Below are positions 45,670 to 56,092 of a DNA stretch of 64,000 nt, one piece after another. Numbering within the stretch: the first letter of the stretch is position 1; every line of letters starts with the position of its first letter. The DNA is taken from assembly GCA_003153155.1 (NCBI GenBank), contig PLWV01000013.1, positions 62,001 through 126,000 on the forward strand. The letters are read 5' to 3'. The position numbers were made by a program, and so were the translations under genes. This DNA is from Gallionella sp. (GTDB taxonomy: Bacteria > Pseudomonadota > Gammaproteobacteria > Burkholderiales > Gallionellaceae). Under the pieces are notes generated by a model. That model made no database searches, was not told the DNA's origin, and saw nothing but the letters and a program-made list of their open reading frames with translations.

Positions 45670-46992
45670 ATGAAACAAGAGCAAACCGAGCCATCCGGCA
45701 AGTCGATAAGCAGCGGAATCAATTACCCGGTGCCGGCAAGAAAACAGCGCGGAACGCTTGGCAACATGGTATTTGCGACGGAAAAGCTGCTGTTGACGAG
45801 AATACTGCGCGCCATCGGCAATCCGCCCGTGCAGCTTGTGCTGTGGAATGGGCATGGAATTTCGAATCATGGGGGGAACGCGGTAGCGCGCGTTCTCATT
45901 CGCGACCGTGGCGCACTTTTGAAATTGGTCACCAATCCCGAGCTTTACTTCGGCGAGTTGTACACGGCCCAGCGCATAGAGGTGCAGGGAAACCTGCTGG
46001 ATTTTCTCGAAGCGGTCTATCGGGTCTGGCTTCTGCGCAACCAGGGCAAGATTGGCAAAAAACTGTTGGCCCCGTTCTACGACGCACGACGCAACTCCCT
46101 CTCTGGAGCGCGCCGCAACATTCACCACCACTACGATATCGGCAACGATTTTTACAAGCTCTGGCTCGATGAACGCATGCTGTACACCTGTGCATATTTC
46201 ACAAGCTCGAGCACCAGTCTTGAAGATGCCCAACTTGCCAAGCTGGATCATATATGCCGCAAACTGTGCCTGCGACCGGGCGAGAAAGTGGTGGAGGCAG
46301 GCTGCGGCTGGGGGGCTTTGGCGTTGCATATGGCCAGGCACTATGGCGTGACGGTGACAGCCTACAACATATCCAAAGAGCAGGTCGCCTTCGCCCGGCA
46401 ACGCGCTCATGCCGAAGGGCTGGACGGACAGGTTGAGTTCATTGAGGACGATTACCGCAACGTGCGCGGCGAGTTCGATGCTTTCGTCTCGATCGGCATG
46501 CTCGAACACGTGGGGACGGATCATTATCAGGAGCTGGGGGCGGTCATCAATCGCAGCCTCAAGGATAGCGGGCGCGGGTTGATCCATACCATAGGCCTGA
46601 ATTACCCCCGACCCATGGACACATGGACAAAGCGCCACATTTTTCCCGGTGCCTGCCCGCCGAGTCTGGCGCAAATGATGCAGATTTTCGAGCCTTTCGA
46701 TTTCTCAGTTCTGGATGTGGAAAATTTACGGCTGCACTATGCCAAGACCCTGGAGCATTGGTTGCAGCGGTATGAGGATAATGTCGATCGCGTAACGGAA
46801 ATGTTCGATCCGGCATTTGTGCGGGCATGGCGCTTTTACCTCGCCGGATCTCTCACTGCCTTCAAGCTGGGGGGTATGCAACTATTCCAGGTAACCTTCA
46901 CCCGCTCGACCAATAACCAGATCCCATGGACCCGGCAATACCTGTACGAACCACAGGACACCTCTTTGGGAGAATCCGATGGAAAGCTGTGA
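45670..46992 (+). CDS. cfa: Cyclopropane-fatty-acyl-phospholipid synthase
   Basis: A SAM-dependent enzyme acting on unsaturated acyl chains of membrane phospholipids. IHHHYDIGNDFYKLWLDERM, MLYTCAYF, the SAM motif VVEAGCGWGALALHMA and FDAFVSIGMLEHVG are diagnostic. About 440 residues from ATG 45670; an in-frame ATG at 45649 is an alternative. The 3' end overlaps the next gene by 14 bases, an intimate coupling with a flavoprotein, which suggests that the methylene product is further oxidised or reduced. Confidence 0.93.
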   Translation: MKQEQTEPSGKSISSGINYPVPARKQRGTLGNMVFATEKLLLTRILRAIGNPPVQLVLWNGHGISNHGGNAVARVLIRDRGALLKLVTNPELYFGELYTAQRIEVQGNLLDFLEAVYRVWLLRNQGKIGKKLLAPFYDARRNSLSGARRNIHHHYDIGNDFYKLWLDERMLYTCAYFTSSSTSLEDAQLAKLDHICRKLCLRPGEKVVEAGCGWGALALHMARHYGVTVTAYNISKEQVAFARQRAHAEGLDGQVEFIEDDYRNVRGEFDAFVSIGMLEHVGTDHYQELGAVINRSLKDSGRGLIHTIGLNYPRPMDTWTKRHIFPGACPPSLAQMMQIFEPFDFSVLDVENLRLHYAKTLEHWLQRYEDNVDRVTEMFDPAFVRAWRFYLAGSLTAFKLGGMQLFQVTFTRSTNNQIPWTRQYLYEPQDTSLGESDGKL

Positions 46993-48094
46993 TGCACTCA
47001 TCGTCGGGGGCGGCCCCGCAGGCTCAAGCTGCGCGTGGCAGCTGCGCCAGCAGGGCCTGGATGTGATGGTGATGGATAAGGCGCTGTTCCCGCGCGACAA
47101 GGTTTGTGCCGGCTGGATTACCCCGGCGGTGGTGGAGGCACTGCGGCTGGATACCGAAGATTATGGCCGGCAGCATGTGCTGCAGCCGATCACGGCCTTC
47201 CGTACTGGTTTGATCGATGGCGGGGATGTGGAGACCCGATATCCGACCACAGTCAGTTATGGCATACGCCGCTGCGAGTTGGACGACTATTTGCTGCAAC
47301 GATCGGGTGCGCGCTTGCGACTGGGTCAGCCGCTGAAATCTTTGCGAAGAGACGGCAAGCAGTGGATCGTTAACGATGTCATCTCGACTCCGCTGGTCAT
47401 CGGTGCGGGAGGACATTTCTGCCCGGTGGCGCGCTTTATGGGAGCGAAGCTCGGGGCTGACGAGCCGGCAATTGCGGCAAAAGAAATCGAATTCGAGATG
47501 AGTCCGGCGCAACGCGATGATTGCAAGGTGCAGGGGGATACGCCTGAACTTTATTTTTGCCGGGATCTGAAGGGTTACGGCTGGTGTTTTCGCAAAGGCA
47601 GTTATCTCAATATCGGGCTGGGCCGGGAGGACAACCATCGTCTTTCGGAACAACTCAAGAATTTTTGCGACTTCCTCAAGCAACGCGGCAGAATTCCGCA
47701 GGACATCCCGGATCATTTCCATGGACATGCCTACCTGCTATATGGACATACGGTGCGAAAACAGCTTGATGACGGCATGCTGCTCGTCGGCGATGCGGCC
47801 GGGCTGGCCTACCCGCAAAGCGGCGAAGGGATACGACCGGCGGTTGAGTCCGGTCTCATGGCTGCCGCCACCATCTTGGCAGCTCAGGGAAACTACCACC
47901 GTCAGCAGTTGCTGCCTTATGCCAGTCGGCTGGTTGCGCGCTTTGGCGCTACGGCGGCCCCAGGCGGAGTCGGGCCAGCATTCCTGCGCAACTTTCTCGC
48001 CGGGATATTGCTGGGCAACAAATGGTTTACCCGCCATGTGGTGCTGGATCGCTGGTTTCTCCACACCCATCAGGCAGCCATACAAACCGTTTGA
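46979..48094 (+). CDS. FAD-dependent oxidoreductase, geranylgeranyl-reductase-like
   Basis: A 371-residue flavoprotein. The N-terminal dinucleotide motif is ALIVGGGPAGSSCAWQLR, the second FAD motif is LLVGDAAGLAYPQSGEGIRPA, and CAGWITP follows the first domain as in the geranylgeranyl reductase family. It starts inside the cfa 3' end. The likely role is modification of lipid acyl or isoprenoid chains with Cfa. Substrate unknown. Confidence 0.85.
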   Translation: MESCDALIVGGGPAGSSCAWQLRQQGLDVMVMDKALFPRDKVCAGWITPAVVEALRLDTEDYGRQHVLQPITAFRTGLIDGGDVETRYPTTVSYGIRRCELDDYLLQRSGARLRLGQPLKSLRRDGKQWIVNDVISTPLVIGAGGHFCPVARFMGAKLGADEPAIAAKEIEFEMSPAQRDDCKVQGDTPELYFCRDLKGYGWCFRKGSYLNIGLGREDNHRLSEQLKNFCDFLKQRGRIPQDIPDHFHGHAYLLYGHTVRKQLDDGMLLVGDAAGLAYPQSGEGIRPAVESGLMAAATILAAQGNYHRQQLLPYASRLVARFGATAAPGGVGPAFLRNFLAGILLGNKWFTRHVVLDRWFLHTHQAAIQTV

Positions 48095-48322
48095 GACTAT
48101 GAGGACTATTCCATGGTTAAATCAATAAGCTGGCGACAGGCTGGAGTGAAGAAAAAATAACGGATGCCGCACACTACTTGATCGTCGTCCATTATGATTT
48201 TTCTGCCACTGACCAGAAAGATTTTTCGCAGGGTAAAAGCCCGAGCAGATCTCGCGTAAATTTTACAGAAAAGAGAAGTGCTGAGCCACCGCTAATGCGT
48301 CTCGAATTTTAAGGAGGAAACT

Positions 48323-48691
48323 ATGCAAATACCATTACAAATTACCATCCGTGATATTGACCATTCAGAGGCGCTGGAAACGCACATCCGTGACAAGGTG
48401 AAAAAACTCGATGAATTTTTCAATCACATCATGTCCTGCCGGGTAGTGGTTGAGGTGCCGCACAAGCACCATCATCAGGGCAAGCAGTTCAATGTGCGCA
48501 TCGACATCGGCGTACCGGGCGGCGAAATCGTGGTTAACCGCGATCATGCCGAAGATGTTTATGTGGCTTTGCGCGATGCCTTCGATGCCGCCAAACGCAA
48601 AATTGAAGACCACGCACGAAAAATTCGCGGTGACACCAAAACTCACGAGCCCAAGCGCCAGAACGAAAGCGACGATTTAACGGCCGAGTAA
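48323..48691 (+). CDS. Ribosome hibernation promoting factor-like protein
   Basis: A 122-residue protein of the HPF/RaiA (S30AE) family: ITIRDIDHSEALETHIRDKV, KLDEFF and DVYVALRDAFDAAKRKIED. Members bind the 30S decoding region and silence ribosomes in stress or stationary phase. The C-terminal tail is charged, without the long-HPF dimer domain. AAGGAGG precedes the start. It does not sit beside rpoN, so it may be an additional paralogue. Confidence 0.88.
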   Translation: MQIPLQITIRDIDHSEALETHIRDKVKKLDEFFNHIMSCRVVVEVPHKHHHQGKQFNVRIDIGVPGGEIVVNRDHAEDVYVALRDAFDAAKRKIEDHARKIRGDTKTHEPKRQNESDDLTAE

Positions 48692-48825
48692 GTGCATTTG
48701 CGGTTCGATCAAATTATCGCGGATAGCCAAGCGTTTGGACTGGGTAGTGTTCCAGGAGGCTCATCTGTATCTCTGTCAGCGCAGCCAAAGCCGGCCTGCT
48801 AACAGGCAGAAAGGAAAAGATCGTT

Positions 48826-49296
48826 ATGTCCCTGATCATCATGTCGCCATCATTTATGCATGATCGCGTGATTCCCGCACGCCATACTTGTGATGGCCTG
48901 AATATTTCTCCCCCGCTTGCCTGGACTGGCGTGCCGGTTGGCACGGAAAGCCTGTCCTTGATCGTCAATGATCCCGATGCGCCAGATCCGGCCGCACCCA
49001 AAATGACCTGGGTGCACTGGGTGCTATACAACATCCCCCACTATGCAAGCGGTTTGACAGAGGGTGTCGCAGCAAAAGATCTCCCGGCCGGAACCTTGCA
49101 GGGGATTAACGACTGGCACCGTACCGGCTACGGCGGGCCCTGTCCGCCGGTTGGCAAACATCGCTATTTTTTCAAACTTTATGCGTTGGATATCGTGCTG
49201 CCGGACCTGAAACACCCCGTCAAAGTGGCACTGGAAAAGGCTATGCAGGGTCACGTGCTTGCTCAATCCGATCTGATTGGATTGTACCAACGATAA
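48826..49296 (+). CDS. YbhB/YbcL family (PEBP-like) protein
   Basis: A 156-residue bacterial relative of the phosphatidylethanolamine-binding / Raf kinase inhibitor proteins: LAWTGVPVGTESLSLIVNDP, DPAAPKMTWVHWVLYNIP and YGGPCPPVGKHRYFFKLYAL. No signal peptide, so cytoplasmic. The function of YbhB-type proteins in bacteria is unknown. GGAAAAG lies upstream of the start. Confidence 0.9.
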   Translation: MSLIIMSPSFMHDRVIPARHTCDGLNISPPLAWTGVPVGTESLSLIVNDPDAPDPAAPKMTWVHWVLYNIPHYASGLTEGVAAKDLPAGTLQGINDWHRTGYGGPCPPVGKHRYFFKLYALDIVLPDLKHPVKVALEKAMQGHVLAQSDLIGLYQR

Positions 49297-49869
49297 TTTT
49301 GGCCGTTTGGACAGCCTGGAATTAAATCATCGGAAAAGGCATGGATAGGTTTCGGAGAACAATTAAATGTCTGCAATCACCCATAAGAGACGGTCGCAAT
49401 CTAATTATATGCGTGGGGGACGTGGCATGGCCGTTCGAAAAGAAAAGCGAAGCTGACCCCGTTAGCTCGCATTTATCTCAGGTGTATGTTTCGCCGAACA
49501 GTCCCAGCAATCCGACAACGATCAGATATGCTGCGACGATAAGTGAAAGCCATTTAAAGATATCCCTTTGCCGCGGAGGCGGGTCCGAAAGCTTTTTTGT
49601 GGTCCGCCTCGAGAAAGTGAAAACGCTGGCGGGCGCTGGCAGTACGCCGCTTGCCGGCGCCGCCCGGCGGTGACCTTTTCACAGCAGCTACTCTGCCTCG
49701 CGGCTGCACGACTCCTGCGCAACTGAGCGCGTCGATTACGTTCCGCCTATGTGCGCCAGCGCACAGCGCTTTGCGCATGGATGGCGATAATCGAAGCAAC
49801 GATTAACAACGGCCGGCGGGGGCCGCCGCTTTCCCCGTCGCACTGCAATGCTGAACGAGGTCGTCTACG
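49297..49869. other. 573-bp non-coding gap with a repeat
   Basis: 49392-49460 matches 10292-10358 (CAATCTAATTATATGCG, GGACGTGGCATGG, GAAAAGCGAAGCTGACCCC). I know such ...GACGTGGCATGG...GAAGCTGACCCC... sequences as dispersed repeats, possibly traces of REP-associated (RAYT) elements. A minus-strand hydrophobic stretch at about 49481-49560 (WLSLIVAAYLIVVGLLGLFG) ends a frame with no start codon. Nothing else recognised. Confidence 0.5.
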
Positions 49870-50394
49870 ATGCACAGGATGCTGATCATGGGTCTCGCAG
49901 GGTTCGCCGGACTTGCCGGGTGGGCAAGTCCGGCAGGCGCGGGACTTTTTTCCTCCACAGGCCCGGTCATCGCGATAATCGCCGGCGAGTTGTTCTTGGG
50001 CGAAGCCGAAGGCAATCTCGACGGTTCCGGAACGATTAAAATCCAGTCGCGCACCAAGCCCGACGTTACGTGCATTGGGCAGTTCACCTCCAGCGCTAAA
50101 CTTGGCGGCGTGGGAACCATGCGATGCAGCGACGGCGCCACCGCGACGATTCAGTTTCAGCGTCTGAGCGTTTTGCGCGGCTACGGGACGGGCAGCTCCA
50201 GTCGGGGCCCGATGAGTTTTACCTACGGACTCACCGCAAATGAATCCGACCTCTACCTGAAGCTGCCCCCGGGCAAAGCGCTCAGGCTGGACGGAAAAGA
50301 TCTGGTGCTTGTGGACGTAAGGCAACCGGTTCCGGCGATACTTCCGGTGACGGGCCCGATCTCCCCTGCATCAGAGGTCGCGCCGTCAAGGTGA
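49870..50394 (+). CDS. Exported hypothetical protein
   Basis: A 174-residue protein with a signal peptide (MLIMGLAGFAGLAGWASPAGA). The mature part, GEAEGNLDGSGTIKIQSRTK and VTCIGQFTSSAKLGGVGTMR, has a regular beta pattern and two Cys that could form a disulfide. It resembles small exported proteins of betaproteobacteria that I cannot name. GC-rich codon use fits the chromosome. No operon partner. Confidence 0.65.
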   Translation: MHRMLIMGLAGFAGLAGWASPAGAGLFSSTGPVIAIIAGELFLGEAEGNLDGSGTIKIQSRTKPDVTCIGQFTSSAKLGGVGTMRCSDGATATIQFQRLSVLRGYGTGSSSRGPMSFTYGLTANESDLYLKLPPGKALRLDGKDLVLVDVRQPVPAILPVTGPISPASEVAPSR

Positions 50395-50703
50395 TGTAGA
50401 TAATCCCCGGGGCGGTGTCAGGCACTTGATATCGAGTAAAGGCTATTACTAGGCTCACGAAACCAACGATCATTGAGTCATCCTCTATCCCGGCGCGTTC
50501 CGGGTTAATCATGGAATGTCTGCTAAAGGAGAAATTCTCGGCTGTCTCTTTTTGGCACTAAGCTGACACTCGTTTCCGGCACATTCTGTAAAAACTCGAC
50601 TACTCGAAAATCAACCCGCACGCTGTGTGACCCACTCAACTTCAAAAGAGGCATAGAATTGAAACGGGCCTGCGCATCGAGCAGGAATAACGGGGGAGTA
50701 ATC

Positions 50704-51150
50704 ATGTATCAACGTATTCTGGTTCCTATTGACGGCAGTGCCGCTGCTGAACATGCGTTGCAGGAAGCGATCAAGCTGGCGGCTGGCAAGGCTCAATTAC
50801 GCTTGGTTTATGTGATCGAGGAAAAAACCTACCCGCTGGATGCCGAGGCCTATGCCTTTATCGATTATGCCGCCCTGCAGAAAGCGGTGCGCCACACCGG
50901 TGAGCGCGCTCTCGCGCAGGCCGCAGAAAAAGTGCGGCGGTCAGGTATGACGGCGGAAACTGCGCTGCTTGATGTGCCCGGTGAGCGTGTCGCCAGTGTG
51001 ATCGACGGCGAGGCTCTGAATTGGGCGGCCGACCTGATCGTTATCAGCACGCATGGGCGTTCCGGTTTAAGCCGTTTGCTGTTGGGTAGCGTCGCGGAAG
51101 ATGTGGTGCGCGGGGCGTCGGTTCCTGTGCTGTTGGTTCGCGCTGAATGA
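50704..51150 (+). CDS. Universal stress protein, UspA family
   Basis: A 148-residue single Usp domain: [20 protein letters not shown] at the N-terminus and the ATP-binding pattern [20 protein letters not shown] near the C-terminus (G-2x-G-9x-G-S). Start 50704 has GGGGGAG six bases upstream. Expected to be cytoplasmic and stress-induced. It is followed by a REP-like hairpin. Confidence 0.92.
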   Translation: MYQRILVPIDGSAAAEHALQEAIKLAAGKAQLRLVYVIEEKTYPLDAEAYAFIDYAALQKAVRHTGERALAQAAEKVRRSGMTAETALLDVPGERVASVIDGEALNWAADLIVISTHGRSGLSRLLLGSVAEDVVRGASVPVLLVRAE

Positions 51151-51262
51151 ATCCAACCGACAGTTTTGAGACATTCAGCAATGCTCGCTATTGACTCCCG
51201 TCATCGAATTGTCAGGAGCGTTATTCCAATTCGCATTAAAAACGACAATAATTTTGCCGGAT

Positions 51263-51318
51263 GTAGGAGCGGCTTTAGCCGCGATGTATTTTAGTTTCGC
51301 GGCTAAAGCCGCTCCCAC
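51263..51318. repeat. REP-like hairpin after uspA-family gene
   Basis: GTAGGAGCGGCTTTAGCCGC pairs over its length with GCGGCTAAAGCCGCTCCCAC across a 14-base loop; each arm is itself palindromic. The wording is that of REP sequences common in Pseudomonas and relatives. Confidence 0.8.
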
Positions 51319-51413
51319 CAATACATCACTTTTGAATGAAAATTGGAATTAGCTTTATTCCTGCCCAGCTTCGCTCAAATCCAGCGCATCATACTGCGCG
51401 TTCCTGTATTTTC

Positions 51414-52400
51414 CTATTCCATGACCAGCACGGCTGCGCCGCGTATGCGGCCATTCCGAAGACGATCAAGAGCCTTATTGGCGTCCTCCAGGCGGAACGT
51501 TTCAACCTCTGTTCTGACGCCCGCCTTGGGGGCGATCTCAAGAAATTCCTCACCATCGCGGCGGGTGAGATTGGCGATGGATCGAACAGTGCGCTCCCCC
51601 CACAGGATGGAATAGGGAAATCCGGGTATATCGCTCATGTGGATGCCTGCGCACACGACGGTGCCGCCTTTGGCAGTGTGACGAAGAGCTTGTGGTATCA
51701 GCGCGCCGACCGGCGCAAATAAAATGGCTGCATCCATCTCTTCGGGCGGCGCCGCTGTGGAGTCACCTGCCCATGCCGCGCCAAGCTCGCTGGCGAAGCG
51801 CTGTCCGGCTATGTCGCCGGGTTTGGTGAAAGCAAAGACCTTGCGTCCCTGCCAGCGGGCGACTTGGGCGATGATGTGAGCGGCGGCACCAAAACCGTAT
51901 ATACCGATTCTCTCCGCATCACCGGCGGCTGTCAGCGCCCGGTAACCTATTAACCCCGCACAAAGCAGGGGTGCGGCTTCAGCATCGGTATAGCCATCCG
52001 GCAAGGTAAAGCAATAGTGCTGGTCAACCACTGCGTATTCAGCATAGCCTCCATTCAGTGTGTATCCGGTGAAACGCGCGTCATCGCAGAGATTCTCGCG
52101 CCCGCTCATGCAGTAGCGGCAATGCCCGCACGTATGGCCGAGCCACGGTACGCCCAGCCTTTGACCGATGGCAAACCGCTCAACCTGTTCACCCTTTGCC
52201 GCCACGACGCCAACGATTTCATGGCCGGGGATGAGTGGCAGCTTCGGCTCAGATAACTCACCGTCCAAAATGTGCAGGTCGGTGCGGCACACGCCGCAGG
52301 CGCGCACCTTGAGCAGAATATCGTTAGCGCCGTATTCAGGCAGCGGCAACTCAACTTGTTGCAGGGCCGATCCGGGTGTGTCCAGAACCATTGCGCGCAT
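51414..52400 (-). CDS. Zinc-dependent alcohol dehydrogenase
   Basis: A 328-residue medium-chain dehydrogenase. CGVCRTDLHI binds the catalytic zinc, GHEIVGVV follows, and the structural zinc cysteines lie in CGHCRYCMSGRENLC. GIYGFGAAAHIIAQVARW is the NAD(P) site. It resembles the AdhP/zinc-binding 'alcohol dehydrogenase catalytic domain' proteins often next to stress genes. Substrate unknown. Confidence 0.9.
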   Translation of the reverse strand: MRAMVLDTPGSALQQVELPLPEYGANDILLKVRACGVCRTDLHILDGELSEPKLPLIPGHEIVGVVAAKGEQVERFAIGQRLGVPWLGHTCGHCRYCMSGRENLCDDARFTGYTLNGGYAEYAVVDQHYCFTLPDGYTDAEAAPLLCAGLIGYRALTAAGDAERIGIYGFGAAAHIIAQVARWQGRKVFAFTKPGDIAGQRFASELGAAWAGDSTAAPPEEMDAAILFAPVGALIPQALRHTAKGGTVVCAGIHMSDIPGFPYSILWGERTVRSIANLTRRDGEEFLEIAPKAGVRTEVETFRLEDANKALDRLRNGRIRGAAVLVME

Positions 52401-52758
52401 GATGTGCCTCTGTTTTTCTGGTTACGGGTTTTTCTGGTTACTGGTTTCTCTGGTTGCGGGTGGTTGCCGACTGGAACCAAAGCCTTGAGCCACACGGCCT
52501 GATGAACGAGGCCGCAAGCGGAGATGGCCGCCATTATAATTCGGAACGAAGTCTGTATTGCGTGCGCAACTGCAATGACGCGAGGAACCGGTGCCAAAGT
52601 ATTGCCGGAGAAATATTTTCCTGATTGGAATTTCGGTTAATAAAACCGCTGGATTCCGGGTCGAGCCCGGAATGACGACGGATTTTTAGTTAGCCGTTTT
52701 TACTTATCAGGGCTTTGCGGTAAGCTACGCGCTTTCCAAAATCGCATGTGAAATTCAA
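52401..52758. other. 358-bp non-coding gap with repeats
   Basis: It holds an imperfect tandem run of TTTTTCTGGTTACGGG-like units (about 52413-52465) and a hairpin at 52649-52677 (CTGGATTCCGGG ... CCCGGAATGACG), a dispersed repeat type common in proteobacteria. The region presumably contains both divergent promoters. No gene seen. Confidence 0.55.
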
Positions 52759-54423
<1,665 letters not shown>

Positions 54424-54487
54424 TGTTGGGGGAATGATAACCGTGGTCTTTCCCTCATTGTTCATATTTTGGGAGCACCAATAATAA

Positions 54488-55993
54488 ATGGCTGGCAAAT
54501 ATCCAGATAAATATTGGACTAAAGAGCGAGTTATTGCCTCTGCTAAAGAATATGAAACCTTAGGAGAATGGAAAAAAACAGCAGGTGGCGCCCGGGCGGC
54601 TGCTACCAAAAATGGTTGGTACGAAGAAGCTACAGCACATATGACCAAAATACATGGCAGTAGGTCTTGGAAGTGGACAAAAGAAGCCGTTTTAGCAGAT
54701 GCAAAAAAATATAAATCCAAAAGCGAATGGCGAAAATCAAGCCGAGCTTATCAAATGGCACATAGACAAGGTTGGTTGGATGAAGCTTGTCAGCATATGA
54801 CTGAACTTTGGCAAGCGAAGTGGGATAAGGAAGCAGTTATTGCCGATGCAAAAAAATATCAGTCCAGAACAATATGGGAAGAATCTAGCAGCGGAGCTTA
54901 TGCCTCTGCAAAAAGGAATGGCTGGTACGAGGAAGCTACTGCTGATATGCCAATGCTCATTGAGTCATGGACAAAGGATAAAGTCTTAGAAGACGCAAAA
55001 AAATATCGAACGCGTGGGGAGTGGTTTAGCAATTCTTCGAGCTACTCGATTGCACATATAAACGGCTGGTTAGACGAAGCCAGTGCGCATATGATTACCA
55101 CCTACTCATTTGGTGAACTGGTTATTTACACCTATCTTCTTGAACACGACATTGAGTTCATTCACCAGAAAAGATTTGCAAATCTGAAACACATCAACTT
55201 ACTACCCTTTGACTTCTTCCTGCCCGAGTTTAATCTACTTGTTGAATACCACGGCATTCAACACAAGAGGGGTTGGAGTGGCAATAAGGATAACGCCAAA
55301 GACATTCAGTATCGGGACTCCTTAAAAGAAGAGTATGCCAAACGCAACAATATTCGTTATCTGATGATTGATGCTCTTGGGCAAGAAGAAATTATCGAGA
55401 TGCTGAAATCAGCGCTTTCTAAAATTGCCGCTGAATTGAATCTGCACTTTGAGCCTATAAGAAGAAACTTAACCATTGAGGAAAAAAGCGTAATTGCAAA
55501 TTTAGCTAAATGGACTAAGGAAGCAGTTCTTGCTAGTGCCAAAAAATTCAACTCAGTAACCGAATGGAAAAAATTTGAAGATGGGGCATACAACAAAGCC
55601 CTCAAAATGGGATGGAAAGATGAGGCAACAATGCACATGACGCCTCGAATAAAAAAATCAGGTCATTGGACTAAAGAAAATGTTCTTGAAAGTGCAAAAC
55701 CTTTTAATACACAAATAGCTTGGAAAGATGCTTGCGGTGGAGCATGGAGTAAAGCAATCAGAATGGGGTGGATTGCTGAGGCTACAGCACATATGCCGAT
55801 AGATCCGCTAAAAAAGCCTAATGGATACTGGACCAAGGAACGGGTATTGGAGAGCGCCAAGAGATTTTCAAAGCATAGCGAATGGCGAGCAAATGAGCCT
55901 AGCGCAGTATCGATTGCCAGCAAAAATGGATGGATTGCTGAGGCTACAGCACATATGCAAGGGTTAAGGTTAAAGGGGCCAGGCTCGAAATAG
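54488..55993 (+). CDS. Putative homing-type endonuclease with seven ~45-residue repeats
   Basis: A 501-residue AT-rich protein. Four repeats (about 9-52, 61-103, 110-153, 160-202) and three more (341-384, 392-435, 447-490) share W(T)KE-V---AKK(Y/F)-T--EW ... A---GW-(D/E)EA--HM. Between them lies a nuclease-like domain: FGELVIYTYLLEHDIEF, FDFFLPEFNLLVEYHGIQH (D242, E253) and a downstream RDSLKEEYAKRNNIRYLMID, the layout of the Vsr-like/EDxHD superfamily. The repeats are probably DNA-binding. It lies just before a KTSC fragment, and its last codons (GPGSK) read into sequence repeated before the intact KTSC gene. Confidence 0.7.
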   Translation: MAGKYPDKYWTKERVIASAKEYETLGEWKKTAGGARAAATKNGWYEEATAHMTKIHGSRSWKWTKEAVLADAKKYKSKSEWRKSSRAYQMAHRQGWLDEACQHMTELWQAKWDKEAVIADAKKYQSRTIWEESSSGAYASAKRNGWYEEATADMPMLIESWTKDKVLEDAKKYRTRGEWFSNSSSYSIAHINGWLDEASAHMITTYSFGELVIYTYLLEHDIEFIHQKRFANLKHINLLPFDFFLPEFNLLVEYHGIQHKRGWSGNKDNAKDIQYRDSLKEEYAKRNNIRYLMIDALGQEEIIEMLKSALSKIAAELNLHFEPIRRNLTIEEKSVIANLAKWTKEAVLASAKKFNSVTEWKKFEDGAYNKALKMGWKDEATMHMTPRIKKSGHWTKENVLESAKPFNTQIAWKDACGGAWSKAIRMGWIAEATAHMPIDPLKKPNGYWTKERVLESAKRFSKHSEWRANEPSAVSIASKNGWIAEATAHMQGLRLKGPGSK

Positions 55994-56008
55994 TTCCAGG
56001 ACGCCACT

Positions 56009-56092
56009 GTGGAAATGAAGAAGATCAATTCGGGCAGGTTGCGCGCCATCGGCTACGATATGCACAACCATCCCCTTGCAGGTAATAATTAA
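56009..56092 (+). pseudogene. KTSC gene fragment 1 (first 17 codons)
   Basis: From GTG 56009 the frame reads VEMKKINSGRLRAIGYD, identical in type to the intact KTSC gene at 60162, then changes to MHNHPLAGNN and stops at the mrcB start. The ~30 bases upstream (CCAGGCTCGAAAT.GTT.CAGGA) are also shared with 60130-60161. Confidence 0.75.

Noticed and set aside
49481..49560. Small minus-strand hydrophobic peptide (WLSLIVAAYLIVVGLLGLFG then ETYT)
   Set aside because: It looks like a membrane segment, but no start codon or ribosome site could be found in its frame; reported only as a trace.
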